Shown here in pieces: positions 11,201 to 23,200 of a stretch of 64,000 bases of DNA. The notes beneath the pieces were generated by a model. It was not told where the DNA came from and did not search any database. It was given only the letters and a program-made list of their open reading frames with translations. Each line of letters opens with the position of its first letter. Position 1 is the stretch's first letter. The stretch is from Branchiostoma floridae (Eukaryota; Chordata; Leptocardii; Amphioxiformes; Branchiostomatidae), in contig NC_049980.1 of the NCBI RefSeq assembly GCF_000003815.2, positions 12,857,075-12,921,074 of the forward strand. Reading direction: 5' to 3'. The translations under genes were made by a program, and so were the position numbers.

Positions 11201-14200
11201 CTAATTCCCACTTTCTAATAGTGAATTGGAGGATGATCATGATAACAGAAGTCTTTTACCGGCACTGCAGGACATAAAGCAATTCATATATATATATAGC
11301 AGTTCATATCAGTTCAAACACCTGGAGTCATTGGTGGTTTTTGATGAAAGCTTGAAGGGTATGAGGCATATACACAGCAGGTCTAGGTTCTCCATCATGA
11401 AGTATCCATGCATTGCGAACCTGTTTATAACGTACCTATCCCACGTGTCTTTGCACGAGTTTCCAAAAGTATTCCCACAAGCCACCTAAGCTAATCTGGA
11501 CACGCTGGGCCAAAGTCATTGCCTCATCTTGGCCTAGCCTAATCGTTGTTCCTTTGATGAGTGTTGTTGTAGTTATCGATATATCAATGCAATCGACTTT
11601 CCGTGGTGCGTCCTTTGAAAAGAGACTTAAAGACATAAGCCTGTCCCTAACCGGTTTCTCCTAGCTCAAGGCTGGGGATCGCCAGTAGGATTATTACAGA
11701 CTTAACGGATTTACAGGTAGTTCTTCCGTCATGAGCTATACGGTTTCCACTGTACGGCGTTCGCTGAGTGACCCTGCAGCAACCAAACTTGGAATTACAT
11801 GACTCTTGTTTTAATTGCTAGTGCTCGATATAACGGTATCATCTAAAAGACAATAAAATATCCAAATTGTAAAGAGATTCTTTCTTTATATCTATGAAGC
11901 GACTTGTATTTGTAAAATGTAAAATCGCTGAGCGATCGCAACCTGTATAAGAGAGGACATGCATGCATTATTACATCATTCATCATATCTTAGAAGAATG
12001 ATCTTCAAATGTTGTAAGCAAATCCGTCGGATATAGATGGAATAGATGGAATAGCAGTATATTTTTCATATATCTTAATCACCAGTCTCTATAGCTCACT
12101 TGATTAAACTAATGAGCGTAGAATATTCCAGAAGACTTTAAAAAAGGAAAGGAAAGTTAAGACGTTTTGGTGACTTTGCGAAGTTCCTGTTTAATCTTGT
12201 CCAGAAGTTTTAATTCGCTACCACGGAGGCCTTTTAACCTTGCCTCCAGTCGATTCTCGGTCGGTTTTCATTTGTGAGGAAAGATCGGTCGGTTTCCATT
12301 TACTGGAAAATCGGTCAGCTCGCGGGCACACATCCTAAGTGAGTCCGACCGTAAAGAGTCCGCCCTGGCACCTGCTAACGTCCATCTAATCCGGGAAGGT
12401 ATTACCTTTACGTGCTCAAATACCTGCTCGCCGAAATCAGTCAATTTCGATTTCTACACCTGTCCTGCATTTTCCCGGAAAGTAGTCCGAGCGATGATTG
12501 CTTTTCTACCGGAAACGTATTGCCTCCCGGCAATTTTCAGCCTGTGGTAGATTCAGACATTTCTCTCCTTTCGTCTCCTGATTACTGTATCTTTTTTGCC
12601 GGGAGTCAATCGTGATTCAAACAACTATTTCCACGGAGTCTAATGGTTCTGTCAGCAATCTAATTTCTGCTCCGCCTGGTGGATAGTCTATAAAAGCGCC
12701 GCGCGGCGCAGATCAATGATAATAACCCGTCAGGCGGGAAGATCAATGTTGGGAAAAAGTCAAGTGGAACGACAAACAACTCCAGGGTCACAGCCTGCTT
12801 CGGGAATGTCTGAAAACCCTTCTTCTGTCTTGGGGCAAACATAGGGAAGGATAAGCTTTTGTGTTCATATGATTTTCTGCTATTCTGCATCATTGTTAGG
12901 TTGGTTTGCCTTTAAAAAGAAGGTAAAGATTGTTTGAGGCCGTAAAGCCAGTGGATTGTTATCCACTGTGTCTAGGGTATATTATTGGAAGGTGAGGCAT
13001 ATTCCTTTCCTTCCACTGGCTTTTACCTCCTCGACAGAATTCAGGTACCCATTTTTGCGCCTAGACGGAGTAAGAAAAATCGTCAAGTGCTTTTCTCGAT
13101 GATGGCTAGGAATCGAGCCCGTAAGCGTTCGATCTCAGCGTGTCTGCTAGCGTTACTTACCACTCGGTGATTATACACCAGTAATGTGCGTACGTTATAT
13201 GGATACTATATTGTTTTATTTCAAAGTTGATGGTTCTTCCATAAATGCAATTGCATATCTTTCTTACTCCATAGAGATTGTTGTACATGGATATTGTATA
13301 AGATGTAGCGAACAAGTGGAATTCAAGTACCAGTCAGTCTGCGATGCATTACTGGCCTTTTCAAAATTTTAGCTGAGGCACATTGGATCAAATATCTGTT
13401 ACCATTTGAGTCAGGGTCAGTGTGTGGATAGGAAACATGTTGCTCCGGTAATCCTGGCAAGTCCGGTCAGTTTATTACTTCAAACGTAAGTGTTGTAGAG
13501 ACGTAAAAGCACACTCGAGTGATATCGACAGAACCATCTCACTAGATAGTGGGACATGGTGATGGGAATAATCCTGCAGGGTTTAAGATTGGGGTGATAG
13601 TTGTGACGCACACATCAAAATAAACATATTTCTTGTGGTCTTACAGAACAAAAACAATCAGATTACTTATATGCTGCTACCTGCAGTGTATAGCTAAGTG
13701 ATCTTTGTGTTTTTTTGGCACCAAAAGTAAGTTTGCAACAAACATAAAAACTATATAATGGCCTCCTTCGGTCAATATTGACCATGGTAAAATCCTAATT
13801 GATATCAGCCCTACAGCGTCGACTGTGACTGAACAGTCCTATACGAGAATGACAGTCTTTGCCACATAGGGCACATCTGTAAGCTCACTCAGGTCTGTTG
13901 CAGAGCTCACATGAAAACTACTAAGTATTACGTCCTGTAAAATGCCCAAAGTGAAAAAAAAAACGTCGGTAGACCACCGCCATGATCTAGCTTAAATGAG
14001 GAAACGGTGTAAAATTGCACAGCTCTCAAAGGCTCGTGGAGTCGGCACAATGGTTTCCACCCGTCTGCAGAAACCTTTCATTTTACCATTGATTGCCACC
14101 AGATTTTTTTTAAATCAGCTTCAGTGTCGAATCGTTTTTATACATTTGAAAAAAAAAGTCCCTTCCATAACCATATATATGTACGTAAATATGTGTCATA

Positions 14201-17200
14201 GCATTTCTCGATGTCGTAGGGGCAATGAGTTGTTACTCGTACTCTATGTCTAGGGCACGAGTTTAGGGGACGGAGCCCCTATCTCTTCTTTCACTGCCTT
14301 TTACCTCCCAAAACGAAGTTTAGTACCCATTCACACCTAGATAGAATAATGAAAGTCATGTTAAGTGTATTTGCCATGGACACAGTGTCTAGCTAGAACT
14401 TTCAGGAGTCGAGCCAATGACCTATCGATCTCGTTTCCTTTCGTCTACCCACTTGTGACTAGACTATCCTTGATCTCTAGTAACCCGTATGAAACCCTAT
14501 CAGTCACAATTGATCTATGTGTGCTTTAGTTGAAACATCAAATTGAAGACATAAATTTGCTTACCTTCACACGAAAGTTCACGGTGGTTCTGTTCCCTCC
14601 CAGAAGTGACGACTTCTCGATAGACGCTGCCGAGTCGAGCGCCAGTCGTGCGTCTGTCCAGAACAGCGCCCGCCCGTCGGTGGCCAGCCCGTTGGGGTTG
14701 TACACGTTAGCGGACTGTAGCGTCACGCGGTTCCCGCCGTCCAGGTCCGCCCGGCTGATCCTCGGCTGGCTGCCCCAATCAGAGAAATACAGGAATCTGC
14801 AGGGAACGTTAAAATAGTTGTCACACATAGCCGACCATAGCCTCCCGGCCTTGTCCACACATTATGCTTAGGTTACATCTCCAAACCGGTGCCCGGCCGG
14901 GATGTTTAAAGAAACGAAAAATCAAATTGTATACCTAGAAATAAACACAAATTATTCCATGAATCTTACTTTGATATTGTGTGTATTCTGATGTCTTTTA
15001 TATCGTTCTTTTCCCTCCCGAAAGCTGCTCGGTCGGGACCCGGTTTGGAAATGTGACCTAAGCCTTAGTTAGGAGTTATACCAGTCTTGAGCAGTCATTT
15101 GTGATTGGGATTTTTTGATAGGCGAGATTGCCTACTAGTCTTTTAACCCTATTCAGACCGGGGGGGGGGGGGGTCTTTTGAGGCCCGCGCCAACTTCGAT
15201 GTCCTATAACGCCAGAACGCCTTACGCTAAAGCCACCAAATTTGGTGAGTTTTCCTAAAATATTGTTGTCAACAATTTTATGACAGGCAGTTTTGCCAAA
15301 AATCACTATTTTGGGTTCTAACAATGTATTTTTCACATTTATTTGCTATATTACTGCTATTTTGTTACATAAATAAAATCTTATATTATCTAGCATATCT
15401 TTCATAATTATATATGCATAAATTATGCTAATTTGATGACGTCATCAGCCCAAAATCCAAGATGGCGGACCGTATGGCCAGATCAAGAATAACAAGCTAA
15501 TTATCCCTTAAAATTTGTAACTACCTGGTATTTTTTCATCAAAAACCATCTAAATGAATGAATTTAGTCTATTTCCATTGCTCTTTGTGATTATTTGTTG
15601 CAAAAAAAGTAGTTTTAAAAATTCAAGGTAGTGGATATAATATGGCGGAGCCCAACTCGTATCTTAGATGTGCATGACGTCACTTTATGACGTCATTATG
15701 ACGTCATCGATGTTGCTATTGGCAATACAAGTCGTAATAAACATTATTATTCTGTTATCTGCACTTGCTGTTACATTTTTGTAGTAAAATTTGAAGTTGT
15801 CTGAGAATACCCTTTTTTCATGGGTCCGGCCAATATAATCAAATTGATGACGTCATAATTACGTCATCTTACGTCAACGTAACGTCAAACGTCAAATACT
15901 CATCAGATATTATGTCGATATCATATCTTGAAAATTTGGTAGCCCTACGGCACGTCGTTCAAGAGTTAGAGGACATAGAAGTGCAGGGCCTCAAAAGCCC
16001 CCCCCCCCCGGTCCAGGGATGACCAAAAAAGCCCGGTCTGAATAGGGTTAAAGTCATTTGCTTTCATACAGTCCAAGTGTTCAGACCGGGCATGTCTTAG
16101 TCAGTCGGCGTATACCCCAACCGACCTAGATAGTCTTGATAGAATTTGAAAATTTAATAACCCTCAAAACAACCTTTAAAGAAACAATTACTCAGAGGAG
16201 AGCAGCTTTTAATTACTGGTAATGAAGAAATTGATTATTTGAGAGGGGCGAGGAAAAACCTGCCAGCCTTAAAAATCGATAACTGTGGCGTGTCCGCCTC
16301 ATACCAATCGGGCTAGTTTTAGTCTTCCCTAACGCCTCTTTGCACTAGAGGTTGTGACCGCGCAGCGACCGCTTAACGGCCAAAGATATGACAGATAGCT
16401 CGAACGACTTCGTAGATACAGAACTATGTTTTTCGTTTTTTGGTTGATGTTATTGTCTGTCAAATCATTGTTTAACTTCTTCTATGATATTCCAATGATG
16501 TAATGAAGTGTCACACAAATCCGATTTCTGTTGCTGTGCGGTCGCTCGGCGATAGCCATCCAGTAAAAATGGGGGGAAGCGACTTGCAGAGTTTGTAAAC
16601 ATGCTTATCACCAAATGCACAAAAGTTAAACATGGGAATGGGTCTACATTCAGAATCAATCAAAATTCTCATATTGAAACTTGACAAATTTTAAGGCCTG
16701 AGATAGTAGGTGCCCGAGAGGCAATTTCAGAGGAAGAAGGAGAAATTTTGGCAGCCGCGGTTCTTTCCAGGCACGGATTTAGCGCTGAGTACCGGCCTGT
16801 ATCAGATTCGCCAAGAAATCTTCGATCTTACTGTCAGCTCGGCAAATTACTTCTTAAATTATTCACAGTTTCTCACCTACCCGACTAAATGACTTTCAGG
16901 GATTAAAATGGGGGAAAACACGAGTGTCCGGGATTCGGAGGGCCTTGTCAATTATATTGGTCTCGCTTGACCGAGCGCGACCTCTACTAGAACAACTGAA
17001 GGTCATCTTCCTGACTTCATGAATTTCCCATCATTCTGTTCGCACAGGTAACGTTGCCGTGACATTCCATTTGACCGTTGAGCGTGATGTGCATTGGTTA
17101 GACCTATGTATCATTCATCCAATATACTTTTAGACTATATGAAACTCAGTCAGCTGGGTACGATGTTATAAGCAAAGTTATATGGGAATCGTCGATCATA

Positions 17201-20200
17201 TCATCGAGTGCTGACAAGCTAGTGCGTCGAGTCAAACTTTGTTCTTATCGAAACGAAACGTCATTTGGGGAGATAGAATAAGATATGTCCAGGCACACTT
17301 TAAACAGTGGTGAACTTGTTTGTTTGTTGGTATTGTCTGTGGGTAAGAAGGACAAGCGAAAAAGCGTCATAGTTATACGTTGGTTGTAACGTTTTAAGCG
17401 CCGTGCGCCGACTACTGCTGGGCTTATTCTTCCCACTTCTGTTTATCCTTGTTACCCTTTCTCTATATGATAAATAATTCGTTTCAAATCAGTTCCAATA
17501 TTAGTCTGTTTAGTTATATCATCACTTTTAGGAATAAGATTACAGGCGCCAAATTTCGAGCCATACATATCACTAAATATAGGAACATGATGAAATTTCA
17601 AAAGATTTATCAATATCTGGTATCTATGGCCCACAATTTCTGTATATGAATATCGACTGTCGTTAACCCTCGACTTAACCCCGCTCTATCGGGGCCTGGC
17701 GTAACAAGCAGTCTGGGGCACAATTACTGCTGACTTCAGATTACTGATGTCGTTAAACTTCAACTTACTCTGGACCAATCAAGGCCCTCCCATGCATACA
17801 GCATACGTTCACGCCCAATAAAACTCGTTAGAAGATTCGCACACCCAGTAGTGTGTTGTTGTATCCTGTAAAGTAAAGAAGCCCTTCTCGTTTCAACTAT
17901 ATATAATATATATAATTAGGTACTATGTTGTTTGAACTGTTATTTCAACTATTTCAAAATGCTATTTCGTGCATCTGCTCGCACGTTCCATCCAATTTTA
18001 TCACAAGTGTCTAGTCCGTTTGTTGTCTGATTTTCTTATTAGAATTATCATACCATTTCCCTTTATAAACACGTGAATGCATTCTTTTCAAAGTTGTCTT
18101 CTCCATTCTTTCACAGTAGGACACACATCTACTAATTAGCAGACAAGTTTCTTTCACGAAAGTATGATTGTCTTTTTTCACAGGTGTCTTTACCATTATT
18201 TACAGACAAGAATCTCTAAGTCAGTACCAAACTCTACAATGGCTCATTTGCGTAATTGTCTAACACGGTGGAGTATATATTTCCATCCCCCCGAGCCCTC
18301 CTCATTCATTCCCACCAGCCGTCTCCTCAGAGTAACATCGTGCCGTGATCTAAGTGTCCAGAAATTCTGTAAGTACCGAACTCTAACCAACATGTTTTCT
18401 GCATTGTATTGCACTGGTTTTAGTCGCTTTTCCTGTTTTTGTGCGTACCCTTGGCGACAACTCTTTTTCTTATCGTGTTTTTTGAAAATAATTAAGCGAG
18501 TCTGGGTGGAAGAAATTGTCCAAAACATGCAGCTCAAACAAAGCACTGATGAAAATCATGACAATGAATCTTTTAGCTCGTTACTCTGTTGACTTCCAAA
18601 CAGAACAGTTCTGATTTCTTGTGGCACCCTTCTCGTCTTTTATTAAATTTGTTCATTACAGTTTTCAGATTCATTAGAATTCGTGTAGTCTTTCCACAAG
18701 GACAAACAGTTAGATGTTTCAACTGAATGAATAATCATAATTTCTTTCCCCTCCCTCCCTACATCAGCTGAAGCTACACCATGAAGCTGTTTGTCTGCAT
18801 GATGCTGGTGACGATGGTTGTCATGGCAACGCTGATTGACGACTCCGAGGGATGGAGGCGTCGGCGCAGGCGCAGAAGGGGTCGTCTGGATGTCGATGCA
18901 GATGGTACGCATGGTCATCAGAAACATGACAGTTTGATTTTGTCTAGATGTTGCCTGTTTAATTTAGTCACAGATAAGTAGAAATAATGGTCCTACGTAG
19001 CTAGCAGAAAGAAAGAAAAAATACTTTGTTTAAGGCTGATACAAAATGCTGTTTCAAACCCGCGCCCTTTCAAATGCGCTACTGTTACACATGTGTCTAA
19101 TGCATGTATCTGTCTTTCCGTTTCCCCTTCCAGCTGACTCAGAGCTAAGAGAGGTTGTGGAAGAGGCGAGGTCGCTACTGGAAGAACTAAATGAACAAGC
19201 CGAGCTGTTGGATACACCTGAAGAACGTAAGAAGTCTAATTGGTTTCATTTCCCTTCTCTGTGTGAAAGAGCCCAATTTCATCCTGTCTAAATTCACATT
19301 CACGAACCCAATAAAAGTTAGCTTTGCCACGTTTAACTGCACATGATATGGAATCCAGGCGACTCGTTGAAAGTATAACGGTCTTCGACAATGCGTTGTT
19401 GTAATATCAGTTGCTGGACACATTATTGATAGCTCATACTAGATATAGTCATTCTAGTCATGAGTATGAAGTTGTGTTACCTTTAACCTACTAGTACTAC
19501 ACGACAGACTTGGATTAAGATCGTGCCCTGAGTACAAGAGTTTCACAGAATACCATGGCTGTTTTTAAGATAACTTTCTCTTCTCGACTAATTGTGCACA
19601 AAACTGGCTTGGTTGATATTGTATTTCCCTGTCGGTAATCATGATCTCCTTGTATTACAGTAACTGAGCTTGAGGGCGCCCCCGGAGAGAAGAGCTCCAG
19701 GTGACATTCCAACAGACGACCAGAACAAACAAAGTTGTTAGAATAGGACTCCCGCACAAGGACTTTAAAAGTCGAAACTGGTTTGGAACCAAACTGTCAT
19801 TAGACGATTATTTATACGTCGATTGAATATATTTTGTCTAGCGTTTTTATTTTCGTTCCAGGTAACATGTAATGTTATTCAATCTCAAAAGGAATGTCGC
19901 TAAATATGGCAACGCAACTTTGTGCGTAATGAAACCGTTGACTCATAGAATCCGCCATGTATTAGGTATCTAGAGTACTGTGTATTTATGCCAATGGTTG
20001 TCTTTATACATATACACTTGTTAATGCACTTGATTATTACTGGCTCAATAAAACTTATTGAAAAAAGTTGCGAATCATTTTTTTTAAATTTTCAGACTAT
20101 CTATATATACCCACATGAAGTTGATACTAGCAGTAGAAGGGTAAGTGATCAGTAGTAGATTGCAAAGAGCTGTTGCCAACTAAGTTTAATTTTCTATTTT

Positions 20201-23200
20201 CATATCCACCAGCCATTGTTTCAGCTCAGTTCGACACATAACCCACAATATACCTCGCTGTGCAGGCGCAATTCAATTCATGAACCAGCCTATAGCTAGC
20301 CCTTCAGACTCACCCACGGTGCACTACAACAGCCCGAGGTTTGTCCAGGTCGGTCTCTATGACGCGTTTCCGGTTCCGGCGGTCCAGGTCCACCATCTCT
20401 ATCCGCTGCCAGGAGCTGATCCACGTGCCGGCCCGGACGGAGTTCATGTTGGAGAAATACAGCCGTCTGTTCGCTACATCTACAGACAGGCCTGGTGAAA
20501 AGAAACAACAGACGTCAAGTCATCAGAGTTAGGTTGGAGAGCAATATATAACATATGTAGTGAACATTAAACAGAAATGTGTCTAGAGTTCTAGATCACC
20601 TCAGGCTACACAAGGAACATCTAGCTAATGTGACCACTTTAGTGTGGCCTTTACATAATTTTCTCCATCGGTACAATCCTAAAGAGTCATGTAAATAATC
20701 ACCGCCCGTCCAAGTTCATTGAGTTATGTTCTTGGGTAATTTTGACTGATACACTTTAGGCCCTCATTCCACTAGACGGCGATCACACGGTGACCTCACT
20801 GCGACCTGAAATGGATGCGTGTAATCTTTGACACTTATTATGAATATTATGCAGAATATAAATGTATGACTAAGAAAAGACACAAATCAAAGCGTAAAAA
20901 AGTGTGTTTTTTTTAATCTATGAAATTCGTTTAGCATTCCGTCAAATCCTTCCGCGCGTGGTCGCAGTGAGGTCGCCGTGCTAGTGGGACTGGAGTGTGA
21001 ATAGGGGCTGTTGGGGACGAAATTAGACCGTGTATACGAAAATGTGAAGATTTCGAACTCAAACCACGTGTGGTAAAATCCAGTTCCTAAACAGAAAATT
21101 ATACTTTTTCCCCAACTAGTCTTTCCCCACGATACATGTGTTGTATGCGATAAAGACTTGTCTGGAATAAGTCTAGAGAAATCCTCATTATCCAGTAATC
21201 CCATCATTAGAAATCGAAGTGGACACTATCACATGTCAAATACAGTTAGTTAGTCTGTGCATAATTTACATGCAGGGAATTAAGCATGGTGGAATATAGA
21301 TTACATGTAACTAAATGACGTGGGTGGCGCTGGTTTCAATGTTTACTTCCGCATAAAAAGTAATAGGTTTTCATATGAAATAACTGACCCAGAACAAGAA
21401 CACAAAACTACAGACTCCAACATGTCTGTCTGGAACAATATCACAGAAGGGGTAGACTTGTTTTTTCTAACTCTGTAAAGTTCGCAGGGTTCAAGGTTGA
21501 TATTCTCCTAATAATTTCCCCAGTGTACTTAGGCTTTACTGTCAGTTTGTCTTGTTATGTTCTTGTGTGTCTGTGATTATTTAAGTAAGCTGTCAGAAGA
21601 TTGGCAGAAAGTGAGTGAGAAGATGGTGTCAGAGACCTGTCTGGAATGTTAAGAGAAATCATCATTATCCCGTAACCCCATCATTAGAAATCGAAGTGGA
21701 CACTATCACAAATGTCAAATATAGTTGGTTAGTTTATGCATAATCAACGCGTAGGAAATTAAACATCTATGTATTGACATATATACAGCTATGTATTGTT
21801 CATGTACGAGTCATGTTTACCGAACAGTACCAGGAAGTCATTAATGGCCACACGTAGTGTAAAGGAATACTTCTTCTGAAACACTAATGCGCTACATACT
21901 CGTATAAACAAGACAAAAGAGAAAATAGAAAAAGATTTCTAGTTTTGTTTCACAATTTCGTTTAGGGGACCCATTAGGTATCCATGCCCACGAAGACCTA
22001 CATACCGTTACAGAAAGGATCGATGACCGGTGGCTACAGTGATCGGTTGATTTAATCTGAAAGTTTCAACCGCGATACCAACCCATTCAATAAAGTAGGT
22101 ACAAGACCAAAGAAAGTAAAACAGTGTAGCCTGATAATTACACCACAATGGTAAGTACTGCCTAGTAATTCCGTTATGGTGACCTGGTCCTGAAAACTAA
22201 TCCAAGTTCGTTTAAATGAGAATAGAATGTAATATATCAAAACGTCTGCAATAAAATTGCTTAAATCATCCAATCCGTTTATCTACCAAAATGTTGGACA
22301 ATTTGTCGTTCACTTCATGCCTAGAATGATTCTAACCCTTCATATATATTGATTACTTTTGATACTTAGAACTTTTTCTATTTTACCTCTGATTTATTAT
22401 CTATTTCAATCCTAGTTTTGCTTTGTTTACAATTAACCCCTCGGCGAGGATTTGCAAAAAGGTTATTATAAAGAGGAGGCATAAGTCATATATATATCTA
22501 CCTCTTTCCTTATTACTGCACGTCCCCATTATGGAATGTTACTATGTTCTTTCTGTGTGCTCAAAAGAATGTAATACATTTCCCCCCTATTCACAGATAC
22601 ATTACATTCTGGGAAAAGATAACTTAAAGGCTCTCTGTATACAATTAGGTAAATGCATCAAAGAATGTTTAAGACAGTAGAGCCTGTAGTGTAAACAATA
22701 TGTTAAACTCAACATGCTGAATAAGTACTTTTTACGTCTACCGGGTAAGTCCATCTATGTCGGGTTTTTTTTCTTGTTTAGTTGTAGAAAACCTTACGAA
22801 GTCGATGTACTTTTGTTATGTCAATGAAGATTTGTATCTGAAGCGAATGGGTTTGTACATATGGGTAGAATAATTATACCCCTGGAAAGACCTTACCTCG
22901 TTATTTTGTCGGGTTCGTGACGGGTTACAAAGGTTCCTAGTTAGGCCTGCTGCAAACTTGTTGACGTTATTCCTCTCAAAATCGACATTTAGACATGGTT
23001 ATGACCCTAAGACGATGTGATTCGGCTGTGAGAAGACATTAACATACACAAAGCGTGAAAAGATTCGTTTGTAAGAGTTTCGTCGAGCGCTGTGTCAAAT
23101 ATGAGATCGCAACGTCGTCACCCTTTAGTGGAAAGGGGTTGTAAAATAATCCCGTACATTTTTGGCTTTGCCTTTGGGTCTTTTTACTGTGTGTTCCAAT

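Larger units (their letters stand above)
10339..14564. other. intron 5 of the receptor (repeats, no gene)
   Basis: About 4.2 kb without a convincing gene. It holds an AAAC microsatellite near 10660-10690, MITE family A copies near 11741-11942, two tRNA-derived SINE-like units (about 12960-13170 and 14280-14460), and a TATA plus GC palindrome at 12689-12709 followed by a 32-codon frame. A two-copy ~30-base repeat with GATCGGTCGGTTT words lies near 12250-12316. Confidence 0.5.
14797..20313. other. intron 4 of the receptor, hosting a nested gene
   Basis: 5.5-kb intron. It holds a MITE (14866-15064), a TTAA-flanked piggyBac-like element (15147-16047), a MITE family A copy (about 16327-16575), and the nested plus-strand small-peptide gene (about 18304-20070). 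Between 16.6 and 18.2 kb I see no gene or named repeat. Confidence 0.6.

Noticed and set aside
13109-13170. Possible tRNA gene
   Set aside because: A and B boxes fit, but no acceptor stem or cloverleaf can be formed by eye, and the unit recurs near 14.4 kb, so it was called a SINE.
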